From Hordeum vulgare subsp. vulgare (Eukaryota; Streptophyta; Magnoliopsida; Poales; Poaceae): a DNA stretch of 64,000 nt. The position numbers and the translations under genes were made by a program. The stretch spans positions 546,037,763-546,101,762 of the forward strand of contig NC_058524.1 in the NCBI RefSeq assembly GCF_904849725.1, in the 5' to 3' direction. A model generated the notes under the pieces. The model did not search any database. It had not been told where the DNA came from and saw only the letters and a list, made by a program, of their open reading frames with translations. Below, one piece after another: positions 21,601 to 33,700 of this stretch. Each line of letters opens with the position of its first letter. Position 1 is the first letter of the stretch.

Positions 21601-24244
21601 GTCCAAGGCTTTTAGGCATGGATTCTATTGGTTGACGGCTCACGCAGATGCTGAGGACATAGTGTGCAGATGTGACGGGTGTTAGAAATTTGGGCGTCAG
21701 ATGCATGTACCGGCTCAAGAGTTGCGGATAATCCCAATTACATGGCCTTTTGCGGTATGGGGTGTTGACATGGTTGGTCCCTTCAAGATGTCTTCCAACA
21801 AAAAGACTCACCTGCAAGTGGCGGTTGACAAATTTACCAAGTGGGTTGAAGCAGAGCCGGTTAGCAGTTGTGATGCACATACGACCGTCAAGTTCCTCAA
21901 GAAGCTGATTTTTCGCTTCGAGTATCCTCATAGTATCATCACTGATAATGGTACTAATTTATCTAAAGGCGCCATGCAAGAATTTTGTGAAAAAGAGCAC
22001 ATCCGGCTGATGTCTCTACAGTTGCGCATCCCCAAACCAATGGACAAGCGGAAAGGGCGAATCAGGAAATCTTGCGTGGGATCAAGCCCCGACTCATGGT
22101 TCCTCTAGAGCGGATCCCGGGTTGTTGGGTTGTAGAGCTTCCTTCCGTTCTTTGGAGCATAAGGACTACCCCTAACAGATCCACTGGTTACATGCCCTTT
22201 TTCTTGGTCTACGGAGCTGAGGCAGTCTTACCAAGTGATATCAGGCATGACTCTTTGCGAGTCGCCGCTTATGTTGAGGAGGATAATGAGCTGGCGCGTC
22301 AAGATTTGTTGGATGCTTTGGAGGAGGAGCATGACTTAGCATCAACACGGTCGGCGATTTACCAGCAAGACTTGCGACGCTATCATAGCCGCCAAGTTAG
22401 AAGCCGGGTCTTTCAGGAGGGCGACTTAGTGCTCCGATTGATTCAAGATCATATTGGTATGCACAAATTATCTCCCCCATGAGAAGGGTCGTTTGGCGTC
22501 AGCAAAAGTCTTCATAATGGTGGTGGGGAACGTTGCATGGGAAACAAAAAATTTCCTACGCACACGAAGACCTATCATGGCGATGTCCATCTACGAGAGG
22601 AGATTTGGATCTACGTACCCTTGTAGATCGCACAACAGGAAGCGTTAAGAAACGCGGTTGATGTACTGGAACATCTTCACATCCCTCGATCAGCCCCACG
22701 AGCCGTCCCATGAACCGTCCCGCGATCCGTCCCACGATCTGTTCCGATCTAGTGCCGAACGAACGGCACCTCCGCGTTCAGCACACGTACAACTCGACGA
22801 TGATCTTGGCCTTCGTGATCCAGCAAGCAAGATGGAGAAGTAGATGAGTTCTATGGCAGTGTGACGGCGCTCTGGTGGTGGTGAGGATCTACTCCTGTAG
22901 GGCTCCGCCCGAGCTCCGTAGAAATACGATCTACACGTAAAACTATGGTGTCTAGATCTGAGTTGCACGTTGCAAAAGTTGTCTCAAATCAGCCCTAAAT
23001 CACCACTATATATAGGAGGGAGGGGGAGGAGGCTTGCCTTGAGGGCCAAGCCGTCAAGGGTGCGCTGGCCAAGGGAGAGGAGGAGTCCTACTCCAATCCT
23101 ACTCCAATTAGGATTGAAAAGTGGAGTCCTTCTCTTCCTTCCCACCTCTATTTTTCCTTTTCTTTGATTTTTCTTTCCTTGGCGCCAAGGCCCTCTTGGG
23201 CTGTCCCACCAGCCCACTAAGGGTTGGTGCAACACCCCAAGGGACATTGGGCTTCCCCCGGTGGGTTGCCCCCTCCCGGTGAACTTTCGGAACCCATTCG
23301 TCACTCCCGCTACATTCCTGGTAATGCCCGAAAACCTTCCGGTAACCAAATGAAGCCATCCTATATATCAATCTTCGTTTCCAGACCATTCAGAAAACCC
23401 TCGTGACGTCCGTGATCTCATCCGAGACTCCAAATAACATTCGGTAACCACACATATAACTCAACTATACTAAAACATCATCTAACCTTAAGTGTGCAGA
23501 CCCTGCGGGTTCGAGAACTATCTAGACATGCCCCGAGGCACTCCTCGGGCAATATCCAATAGCGGGACCTGGATGCCCATATTGGATCCCACATATTCTC
23601 CGAAGATCTTATCGGTTGAACCTCGGTGTCAAGGATTCATATAATCCCATATGTCATTCCCTTTGTCCTTCGGTATGTTACTTGTCCGAGATTTGATCGA
23701 TCGTCGGCATCCGCATACCTATTTCAATCTCGTTACCGGCAAGTCTTTTTACTCTTCTGTAGTACAAGATACCGTGACTTACACTTAGTCACATTGCTTG
23801 CAAGGCTTGTGTGTGATGTTGTATTAACGAGTGGGCCCCGAGATACCTCTCCGTCACACAGAGTGACAAATCCCAGTCTTGATCCATACTAACTCAACGG
23901 ACACCTTCCGAGATACCTGTAGAGAACCTTTATAGTCACCCAGTTACATTGTGACGTTTGATGCACACAAGGTATTCCTCCGATGCCAGTGAGTTATATG
24001 ATCTCATGGTCATAGGAACAAATACTTGACACGCAGAAAACAATAGCAATAAAACGACACGATCAATATGCTACGTTCATAGTTTGGGTCTAGTCCATCA
24101 GATGATTCTCCTAATGATGTGATCCAGTTATCAAGTGACAACACTTGCTCATAGTCAGAAAACCTTGACTATCATTGATCAACTGGCTAGCCAACTAGAA
24201 GCTTGCTAGGGACATTGTTTTGTCTATGTATCCACACATCTATA

Positions 24245-27200
24245 CCTATACTAATTCTAGACTCCCTATAAATTCCCACGTTAATCAGATTTTACAAACC
24301 GTTGATCTGGTGGGACCGAATTATTACGGTGTAGATTAGTCCATTTAATTTTTAGATTATTAATCATAAAAGGAAGCCCGTACAAGAATCGCCAATCCCA
24401 TATCCATGTGACCTAGCCCTAACCCTCCCCACGTACTATCTTCTTCCAAGATCCAATCCCCCTCCCTCGCCTTCTTCCCCTCTTCGCTACCAAGGAAAGA
24501 AAAACCGAGCTCCTAATCAATCTGGCGGCAACGAGATCAATCATGCAGCAAATCATAGTGCCTCACGAATCCCACTCTGATTGATTGAGCAGCTAGGATG
24601 AGAAGCCTCCTCTTCGTGATGTTAGCCTCTCCCCTATTCGTTGAATTAATCTTGGAAAAACAAGGTTTGGATGTACATGACGTACTTCATCCTCCATTGA
24701 TGCACATTGCTCTGAGAAAATCAACGACTCTCTCTCAAAAAGCCATGGTTGTTCCACCTTCTCCCAGATCCCTTCCTCTCAAACCTTTGAATCTACAAAG
24801 ATTCAAGTTCGACTAGGCTGGACAACGGCCATGCATGTTCCATCCAGGCAGCAGGTGCTTCACCTCACGATCCATGACTTTCACCCACGACGACAATATC
24901 CACCACCAGGTATGTTAGTCCTACCAGCGCAACAATTGTTCGCATTATTCTGATGTCCTCTAGCCAACCCCAACTATCCCTCCCGCATCAAGATGCCCAC
25001 CGTGTGTTAAACTATTGTCTAAGAAAACACTGATGTAAGTAATTAATTTCTTTTGATGGAACACTCATTAAGTAACAAGAGCATCTTGCCGTATCTCTTT
25101 CTCCTGCAGAACCAGTAAGCCACCAAAGTATGCCACACATATATATGTACAATTCAATAAGTGGCATGAAGATAATCATCCAGGGTATCAACCGCCAATG
25201 TTGTCCACCCAGTTCCTCACATAAGAATTGATGTATTTAGATCCTTAGAGGTAAGATATTGCTTGTGGTCCCTTCACAGGATAAAGGAAAAGTAACTGCT
25301 TTGAGTCTTTACTCTCTGTCCAAGGTTTGTAGATTCTTAAACTTGGCTGGTGATTTGAGTCTTTAATCCTACTCCGTTTAATCAATTTGTAACTTGCATG
25401 TATTTGAGACAAATGAAGGCACATTATTCATACTAACTTTTTAAAAGGATTATTGAGTGGTGCAGGCTACATAGCTGCAGGATGCACCTTTGGTGGCATT
25501 GTTAGTGCAATTTTAACTTTGTGAGAACATATGGTGAGTGCGAGATGGGTAATCAAGGGTTCATTCGTTGGCTTTGAGTCAAGATGTAGATATATCAACG
25601 GCGTGTCCGCAGCTGCTGCATTAGCCACACAAGATGAAAATGCAGGATTATTGGCTGCCCACGTCCATGTTTTTATTTACCCACGTTCCTCCAGAGGCTG
25701 GGGGGACATATGAAGTGTAAGCATGCTCGACAGGATATGCGAACATCCTGCTAGCCGAGTGTGTGTTGGTATATCAGCCTCGACCCCACGGCCATGATGG
25801 ACACCTGTGATACCTTTGGCCACTGCTGTAGTACACACGTTTCTTTGGGGAGCGCAACCAGCTTCCGTCTAGTTCAATCGGCAATGAAAAGCATGATCAT
25901 TGTACATACATGTGGAGGTATGATCATCTGATATGCACAATGATACTACTAATGTATAGGAATTTTTTACTGTGAATTACTGGCACAACCACAGGCCTAT
26001 GAATAAACTGAAGCATGTTTCGGTTTCTCTAAGGGGGCGTGTACATACCACAGCTTGCAGAGAAATACATCAATCGATCCCAAGTCGTTTGATGATGGCC
26101 GGTGAACCTTTCTACCAGTTATTTAGCTCTATGTTTTTCCAACAGTATTATTGACTCTAAAGAAATATTCATACTAATTAAGAAACATATGAATCTGATA
26201 TACATGAGCTCTCAGCAAACTGATTACTCCTATCATTAGTCACAGGTTCGTCGCTTCACCGACTGCATTTTCATATGTCACAACTGGAGCATGGCCATAT
26301 AGTCCTATCGTTGATCTCCCTTACATGATACACTTTCTTTCTAATGATATACATGACATACTCACTAAACTTATTAGTCACATCATCAGACGCAGGTTGT
26401 CGCTTCACCAGCTACCTACACCCATGGATATTACAAACCTCAGTCCATCGAATTGCATGCACGGAAGGAGCCAAGGTTGATCTAATCAGGATTTGTGCAC
26501 CACTGCGTGTATGTATGCGTACACGGAGTCACAACTGTCTCACTCTCACACTTGTTTTTTTACATTTATTGTATATATCAGATGTGCAAACAGCACGCTG
26601 AGCTTATAGATAATTAAGCTGGAAGCATGAAACTCAGGTAACTCCACATACTTTAATGTATCTCGCTTAATCATATTTACACATCTTGAATCAGAAAATT
26701 TGTGCAATACTATAACAGTATCAGGCCACTATACGTATTAAAGAAAGGATTAACTGAAGTGCTATTTATTCATAACATTTATTATAACTTATTCCATTTT
26801 GTTTACAACATATGTCTACTTTAGCTAATTTAGAAGGTGCGCCCCTAGGCATGGGGCATGGAAGCAAACCAAAGGAGAGGATGAATTCCAAAACTACCGT
26901 TTCGGCCCCATATGTGATTAGTCAAATTTAGCTTTTCCATACCTTTTGTTGTTCAGTTCTTATAAATAAATAGCCATATGTAGAATTTGTTGATACTAGG
27001 GTTTGACCACATTGATGCTAAAAATCGTAGAATTATCTTGAACATCCTTGAAATGCACTGACATTTATAGAACAAAGCCGAAGCCAGCCAGATTGACATC
27101 CGCATCTGCCAGAATTCTGATCTTTAGTACCGACAACTTCAGATAATAATTTTCATTATAATTACTTAGTTTTAATCATACCTCAAATGTCCTATAGATG

Positions 27201-28850
27201 CACGCCTTTTCTGATCTGTGCTGGAGCCACGATTCTTCATTTAGTTAATTATCATGCATTATAATTTTAATTTCGTTCTCCTTTTAATTCATGTGTTTCT
27301 GATCTGCACTCCGGGTCCCTAATTTGTATTTTAATTAGTAGTTGTGAAGTTAAAAAATAAGGACTTTGTCTTTGTTCTTTTTTTAGATTTGAGGAATTCC
27401 TCATATCCAAGGCAGCTCCCCACAAACACCCTACCCATATGACTATGCCCCCTTTTGAATCCACGGTAGATTGGGCTTCATAGCTACTTTAATTCTAAAG
27501 ACATTTGTACTTATTATGTTAGGAGAAAGGAGATATAGCTGCTACTTAGACATTTCTCGAAATAATTACTTTGCATGTAAGGCTGTCAGATCATGCGATA
27601 CATATGTTGCTCTTTTGTAGTGTGTTCATTCTCCTACTTCATCAACCTTTGAATTAGGCCTTCATCATGTGATACATAAGCTAGGTGATATTCTCTCCAC
27701 ATCCCTTGACCAATAAGATCATTACATTAAGGTAAAATTGTTTAATTATTCCAACATGTTTGTTGTCCATTACCGATTTGTAATGTATTTTATAGCTAAG
27801 AAATAAATTTGTTGGTAGCTCATTGTTAAAATTTAGTATTATTCTATTAATAAAATTACTTCCTTACAACCCATGCAAATTGGCTTGCTTGCAAAGTTTG
27901 TAAATCATATTTTACCATCACCCAGTCCAATATAAAATATTGATACTTTTAGTTGACAAATATTCTGACTTTATTGGAATATGGTCTACGAGCTACAAAC
28001 AAAAATGTATATGATGTTGACTCACCCTACAACAATCAGGTCAGAACGTCTCGCTTTAGTGTTTGTTTGGAGATGAACCATCCCATGTGTACTGAAATGT
28101 AGACATAACCTAATTTATGTTTTAAAGTGACATATAAATCAATTTCTACTTCCAGTTATTTTTTATTTCCATTTGATGCAATTTTTTATTTCTTTGTGTC
28201 CATGATCTTATCTTTGTAAGATTATTTTACAAGTTCAAGATGTACATCATTGTTGTTGCATAATCCAATAAACATTATTTTGGGAGGTTCAAACCAATAT
28301 TTGTATTTACTATGGTGATGATGAGCTTTTTTATGTTTTTTTAAAGTTACCTTTTACCTGAAAAATCAGCAGTTCTATTATTTCCATCTATACACACAAT
28401 TACTACATTTATTTGTAGCCATTCCTTCTCAAGATTAGATGTTGGAACTCCTCCGATTTTTTTTTCTTTTTTGGCCTATGTGTTTCTGCCAAGCGTACAA
28501 TCATAAAACGATACCACTAAAGTGTATCTGACATTGATGATGATTGAAGAGTAAAGACTAGATTTATGTATTTGCCAGGATTAATGTCCCCTCGAGAGCC
28601 AATATGGCTACCTCAAGATGCGTCATATGGGTGCCCGAGAAAATACACATGTTCTCTCATTGCATATAGTACATAGGGCATAGACGAGCCTCATGCTCCT
28701 ACGCTTATGGACTTTGTCTAACGCTAAAGCAATTATGCCATCCCACCAGTCGGAAACTCATAACGCTCCAAATTTGACGACATACTTTATATAACTACTA
28801 ACAACTTAACTGTATTTATAATAGTTTGTGCAAAGTGAATATTCTTAATA
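24245..28850. other. Helitron interior, no gene recognised
   Basis: This 4.6-kb stretch holds only short frames (for example 24598-24816, 25531-25713, 26344-26601). None shows a domain, and composition is AT-rich throughout. A CT-rich leader-like patch occurs at about 24410-24490 and could be a captured 5' UTR fragment, but no matching coding exon is visible. Confidence 0.5.
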
Positions 28851-28856
28851 TGCTAG

Positions 28857-28885
28857 CCCGTGCGAATGCGCGGGTTGACGACTAG
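28857..28885 (+). other. Helitron 3' terminal hairpin and CTAG end
   Basis: CCCGTGC-GAAT-GCGCGGG forms a 7-bp stem (one G-T pair) with a 4-nt loop at 28857-28874, followed by TTGACGA and the terminal CTAG at 28882-28885. In this transposon class the hairpin serves as the transposition terminator. Confidence 0.9.
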
Positions 28886-29151
28886 TGTATCTATCTTTTC
28901 ATTCAATACAATTATAGCATGGATAATAAACGATTATCTTTAAACAGGAAATATAATAATAACTATTTATCATTGCCTCTAGGGCATATTTTTAACAAAT
29001 GGTTCTTATTACCTGGTGGATCTTCGTCCAGATAGGCCAACAACAGAGGTTGAAACAACCCGGCCTTGGAACATTGCCCATTTGCGGCCTTATTACACTT
29101 AGAGCCATTGGCTCCTTATCATTGTACATAGTTTAGTCCTTGTACTCTCTT

Positions 29152-29152
29152 T

Positions 29153-29215
<63 letters not shown>
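29152..29215. repeat. (CA)n(TA)n microsatellite
   Basis: A run of CA dinucleotides passes directly into about 22 TA dinucleotides. A MITE-like element begins immediately after it. Confidence 0.95.
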
Positions 29216-29218
<3 letters not shown>

Positions 29219-29604
29219 ACACTATTCATCATCGAGGGTGCAAAATAAATTATTCCTCACTCAAGGTAATTTTACGACCATTTCATAAATAAATTAAATT
29301 TTAAATGCAAATAGATATATTCATATTGATTAACTACGAAAAAATTGACATAAGAAAACAAAAATATAGATCATAAGACCGGAAAAAATCACATTTTATG
29401 TGTAATTTACACTATGTTTTTATGTTTGTAATTTTACGTGACATAAAATATTTTTTATGGTGACTATGTATTTTTTTACGGTCTCTTTTTTACGTATGAG
29501 ATAAGATTAAAATTTAATAAACGTAAAATTATGGTGTATTAATGTGAGAATAGAGGGGGTGAAGAATAACTATTCCTCATCCAGGATGACGAATAGCGCG
29601 ACCC
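29216..29604. mobile_element. MITE-like element, about 390 bp
   Basis: Terminal inverted repeats contain CTATTCATCATC (29222-29233) and GATGACGAATAG (29585-29596), with further imperfect pairing inside (ATTATTCCTCA against the GAATAACTATTCCTC region). The interior is very AT-rich and non-coding. TA runs flank both ends, consistent with a TA-rich target. The superfamily (Tc1/Mariner or Mutator type) cannot be decided from this copy alone. Confidence 0.65.
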
Positions 29605-29609
29605 TATAT

Positions 29610-30632
29610 ATATATCCCAATAAAGCCGGCTCCCATGAAATTCGGGGTCTCTGCCGTTTCAGCTTCATGAAAGCATGAGTCTTTATTCTTTCACAAGCCG
29701 TCCAAGCATGGACGCTATCAGTATCAAAGAGCATAAGTCGCCACGTTGCACTTATTTAAAAACTGGATACTGGTAAGCCAAAGAGGACCAAAGTTTCCAC
29801 GTTGCATGGTTCAAACATGGGCGCCTTATACGATTTTGAGAATTAAGCCGGCTTACTTGGGGGCTACTAGTTGCCAAGTCGTTTTGCAGTAAGAGCGTAA
29901 ACACTTCTCTAATCCTATGCCCGACTTTTCCCTAATCATAGGTCACTTGGGGGATTCTACTCACCGAGTTCAGCCTGAATACCCTCTTGGCTAGCGAAAA
30001 ATTAACGCAGTATAATGGTTATACTGGACTGTACGCTTGGCGACTCGCCCTATGGTCCCATGTACTCTTGGCGAGTCAATCCAGTTTTGGACCCTGAACT
30101 TGCCTTGGTTAAAACATAAGGGTGCTTGCGGGAGCCAGTATATGGAAAATAGACAAACCATGGGTTCACTGAACCTGCTTCACTGAACCTTGACTCGCGC
30201 CTGATCAGCCGGTCTAAACAACTAAGGCTGTTGCAAAAGCCTCTCTAGGGTAGCACTAGAGCCTTGCAATCTCGTCCTACCCTCCCGCGACTCATTGAGC
30301 CGGCAAACTTTATGACTACAAAGTATCTTTGTGGTACAATTAGAGTTTTTGAAAACTCATCTTAAGCCGCCGCGTCTCATTGAGCCGGCTCATTATTTCT
30401 TCTCTGACCACATAAAGGATAATTGCTTTGCAAAAGACATGGCAAAACGCCTAGTAAGGCGGCTCATATTAACAAAAGGGCGAGACTTCGGAGTCAACAA
30501 AGGTACGGTGCACAACAATACTGTTTTCCTCTGTAACCTATTACATGGTTCAGAAGGCCACCAAATGTTACATGACCCGGCATTGGATTTTCTGAACTGA
30601 TCTCCATGGGCGGTCTTCAAGTGACACCTTGT
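29610..30632 (+). other. Spacer between pol and the antisense gene of the outer Tat element
   Basis: No coding sequence is supported. The stretch has repeated phrases such as CTTGGGGGCTA, GGCGAGTC and GAGCCGGC. These phrases also appear in the 75-bp repeat at 31724. It corresponds to the 3' spacer usual for Tat elements with an antisense gene. Confidence 0.5.
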
Positions 30633-31723
30633 TTAAGTCGCCTCCGGATTATCTTGCGTTGAGCTTTTGCCGTCTTGGATCTGTAAGTCGCCCATTTTCC
30701 AATTGCAATTGGTTGAGGCATGGAACTCAGCCTCGTCGGTCAAGATGGTGGACGGGTCAACATCAGAGTCAAAAGGAGGCATACGACGGTGCGGAGTCAG
30801 AACTGTGATTTCATAAGAGGGAGGAGTGGCATGCTTGTTGTGCTCATCATATCCCGCCTGATACTTGGTTAAGTCTAGACTCGCTGCCAGTTGAGTCGCT
30901 GCTAGGCGGGATTCCTTCACACAGCGGTGATAATCCTCTTTAGAAAATTCTGACCCGTCATCTTTGTACTCTGGAAACCCGCCGGTTATCTCCTTCGGCT
31001 TAAGCTTTGGGGAATAAGGCAAGCACCAACTCAGGGTGGTCAGTACTCCTTTCCGGGCGGCTGATCTTTTTAATTCTTCAATCTGAGGTGGCAGTGTGGA
31101 AAAGCACCTCAGCATATACTTGATTGACTTAACGGGCTCCTTGTCGCCCATAACGGCCTTAATGGTCATCACGCCGCCAATATAAAGTTTCTCTATTAAG
31201 GAATATATGGCCTTCAATTTCAATACGCAATCATCATGGAGATTGGCGGATCGAGGACCTGCAGCAAGGATACACAATCATAAGTCGCCGCAATGTTTTA
31301 CAACCTGACTTTGCAAATAAGGATAGTGGCGGATACTTACCAAAGACGACATAGCCATTTTGGAGATGTGAAGCTTAAGCCTGGTCAGTTCCTGCACGGC
31401 GACCTTCATTTGTTCCTCGGCTTGTTCGGCCCTTTTCAGCAAGGTGGCTCGCTCAGCTTCGTCCTTTTATTCAAGCTCCTTGTGATCCACCTTCATCTTC
31501 TCAATGTCAACCAATGCAAGGCGGAGCTTTTCTTCACACTTAGCTCGGGCATCTTGCTGCTCCGCTAAGCTTTGCCTCAAGCCGTACACGGTTGAGTCGT
31601 CCTGGCTCAACGATTCCTGTAAACACCAGACGGTTATAACAAGTTTCATGCACATTGCGAGCAATATCCCTAACACTTGGGGGCTAATGTCCGATTCAAT
31701 TTTTCCGTGGTAATACCTTAAAG

Positions 31724-31935
31724 CAAGACCCGACTCATCTTCAAGAAGATGACCCGGCCCTTGGGGGCTACAGGTTGAAGTTTCCTTCAAATTTCAAGCA
31801 AGACCCGACTCATCTTCAAAAAGATGACCCGGCCCTTGTGGGCTACAGGTTGAAGCTTTCTTGATTTTTTTAAAAAGAACCGATTCATGTTCAAGAAGAT
31901 GACCCGACCCTTGGGGGCTACAGGTTAACAATTTC
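31724..31935. repeat. 75-bp tandem repeat, three copies
   Basis: Copies start near 31724, 31799 and 31874 with a shared core AAGATGACCCGGCCCTTGGG followed by GGCTACAGGTTGAAG. A fourth, shorter relative follows at about 31940-31985. The array lies in a putative intron of the antisense gene. Confidence 0.85.
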
Positions 31936-32063
31936 TACAAAGCTTGACTCGTCAAAGATGAATCGCCCTTTGGAGGGCTGATGGGAGTACATATGAAGGA
32001 GGATAACAGGTATCATACCTCATGTTTTTTTTTCATCATATTAACCAGGCTTTTGTCCATTTA

Positions 32064-33142
32064 TGTGGGTGAATTCTCACAACATATGCCATAGGTAGGC
32101 TAAAGTCGGTGAGAACCAAAGGGACAAAGGTGGGCGCTGGAAACGAGGTTGGTACACGCATGGGACGCACGATGTACCCAGGTTCAAGGCTCTCCGTAGA
32201 GATAATACCCCTAATCCTGCCGGAGTGTTTGATGTATAGGAACAGAGTACAATGTCGTTCCTCGAGCTGTGTTGGGAGGAGGGAGAGGGGAGCAGCCGGC
32301 TCGTCTCTACCTCTCTCTATGTGGTTGGTGAATGTGTTGTGTTGAACGACTGGTGAAGGATCGTCCCCCTTGCATGGGGGGCGACCGGGGGGTTTTATAG
32401 ACGAACCCGCCGGCCTAAAATATGGATAAAGGGTATAAGCGTGGGACCCGGCTGGCTGCTTCACTGGCTGGCCAGGAGCCCACAAGGGTCTTGTCTTGTC
32501 GATGAGGGGCCTGCCGGCTGCATGGTCTCGATTGCCTATGGGACCCGCCGGCTGGCCAATGAGGCTCTCGCGTAAGGTTGACGCTGAGCACGCGCTGTAC
32601 GTCAAGCGTCGCCCCGCGAGATTCTTCATGGGCAGGTAGTACGACCGCCTCCAGTGTTCCCCACGCCGAGTGCAGTAATGGAGTGGGAGTGTGACGGTCC
32701 GACACTATGCTAGGTGATGGATCAGAGCCGGGGTAGGTCAGCGGCGTGGCCGCCGACGCTCGTACCTGCCGGGCACCATGATCCTATACCTTTGCTGATG
32801 TGTAGCTACCTTTAATCGTGAGGTCTCTTCCTAACCTACGATCTGATGTGACTTGTGATCCTCGGCCGGCTAGCCTGCTTGGCCAACCGGCTTGAGCGTG
32901 GCCGCCTCCTCCCTAGTCCGGCTGGTGGGACCAGGCCGACTCTGAAGGGGAGGCCGCCTGGATTCTAGCCGACAGGGGTTGCCTGGCCGTCCAGAAAGGT
33001 GGCCGCCTCGTCCTCCAGCCGACAGGTGATGCCTAGCCCGCGAGAAGACTTGGGCCTTGGGAATCTTCATACGTTCATGTCCATTGGGCCGGAAATGAAG
33101 GAATAGGCTTGATGAGCCCACCCCGGGGTTACCCCCCCGACA
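32064..33142 (-). repeat. 3' LTR of the inner Tat element (complete)
   Basis: This is 1079 bp and is read TG...CA on both strands: on the plus strand it starts TGTGGGTGAATTCTC and ends CCCCCGACA. A TATA box on the minus strand (complement of TTTTATA) lies at 32393-32399. The complement of GTAGTCCCCGAAGC next to it at 33143 is a GGGGACTAC purine tract. Confidence 0.85.
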
Positions 33143-33700
33143 GTAGTCCCCGAAGCTGGCGAGGTCTGCCGCCTGCGGGCGGGCGGCCTCACCGGCTTGT
33201 TGATTTGTCTTGATATTTTGGCTGTTATTCGCGGAGAAGGACGCTGGCTTCGAAACCGGGTGGCTTCGAAGCGATGCCTCCGTCCAGTCGTGACTGGCCC
33301 GGAGAACGCCACGTGCCAGGCCCCGCCTGGCGTAATGATGGCGATTACTGCTGACGGGACCGGCCTGGGCCCCGGGGTCCCGCCACGACGCCCCCTCGGC
33401 CTTCGCGCGGGAGATCCTCTGCGAATTTACTCCGCGGCGGTTGGGCTTAGGGGAGCGTTACCGCCCGTAATACACGGGATTAATGGGGCCCGGTGCACAC
33501 CGGATCCCCTCCCCACGACGCTTCGTGGGGGTTTAAATGGGACGTGAGGGTTTCGAGGAGGCCATTCGCCCCCTCTTCTCGCCCCGCATCCGCGCTCTCT
33601 TCCTCCTTGCGTCCTGAAAAGAAGAGCTTGCGCCCTTTGTCTTCTTCCTCTTCGCCGTCGCGACCTCCCCGACCGCTTTGAGCCCTCACCACCCGCAGCC

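Larger units (their letters stand above)
24239..28885 (+). mobile_element. Non-autonomous Helitron
   Basis: The element begins TCTATACCTATACTAATTCT and ends CTAG. It sits exactly between the A and the T of the host LTR (…CCACACA^TGTATCTATC…), giving the classic A^T insertion with no target duplication. A GC-rich hairpin lies 7 nt upstream of the CTAG terminus (28857-28874). The 4647-bp interior is AT-rich and has no Rep/helicase and no open frame above about 90 codons; I see no recognisable captured gene. It must have been mobilised by a Helitron helicase encoded elsewhere. Confidence 0.9.
22521..28997 (-). mobile_element. Solo LTR of an Angela/BARE/WIS-type Copia element, split by a Helitron
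   Basis: In reverse orientation the sequence runs from the LTR end (TGGTGGGGAACGTTGCATGG at 22521; normally TGTTGGGG) to the LTR start (GCATATTTTTAACA at 28984-28997; normally TTTCCAACA). The LTR material is 22521-24238 plus 28886-28997, about 1830 bp, the same as the intact 3' LTR at 56979-58809. A 5-bp target duplication AATGG flanks it (22516-22520 and 28998-29002). No internal retrotransposon sequence remains, so LTR-LTR recombination produced it. It sits in the last codons of the outer pol gene. Confidence 0.93.
18624..29101 (+). pseudogene. pol of the outer Tat Gypsy element, broken and interrupted
   Basis: Protease: LMDGGSSMNILY at about 18838-18873. RT: RMCIDYTDLKKACPKDPFAL (about 19700-19760), FLDAYSGYHQI, and the catalytic YVDD at 20006-20017. 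The first RNase H lies around 20345-20590 and the connection domain at 20594-20883. A second, archaeal-type RNase H is degraded at about 20860-21120. Integrase: zinc-binding H/C region at 21554-21685, core aspartates in GVDMVGPF (about 21760) and ITDNGTN (about 21940), and the C-terminal part LPSVLWSIRTTPNRSTGYMP onward (22072-22482). Stops include 19203, 19656, 20318 and 20585. A solo LTR with TSD AATGG interrupts it at 22521. The last 34 codons resume at 28998 (NGSYYLVDLRPDRP...LRPYYT) and stop at 29101. Confidence 0.88.

Noticed and set aside
24598..24816. Possible captured gene in the Helitron
   Set aside because: The 72-codon frame has no recognised domain and no flanking exon-like sequence. 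I could not support a captured gene.
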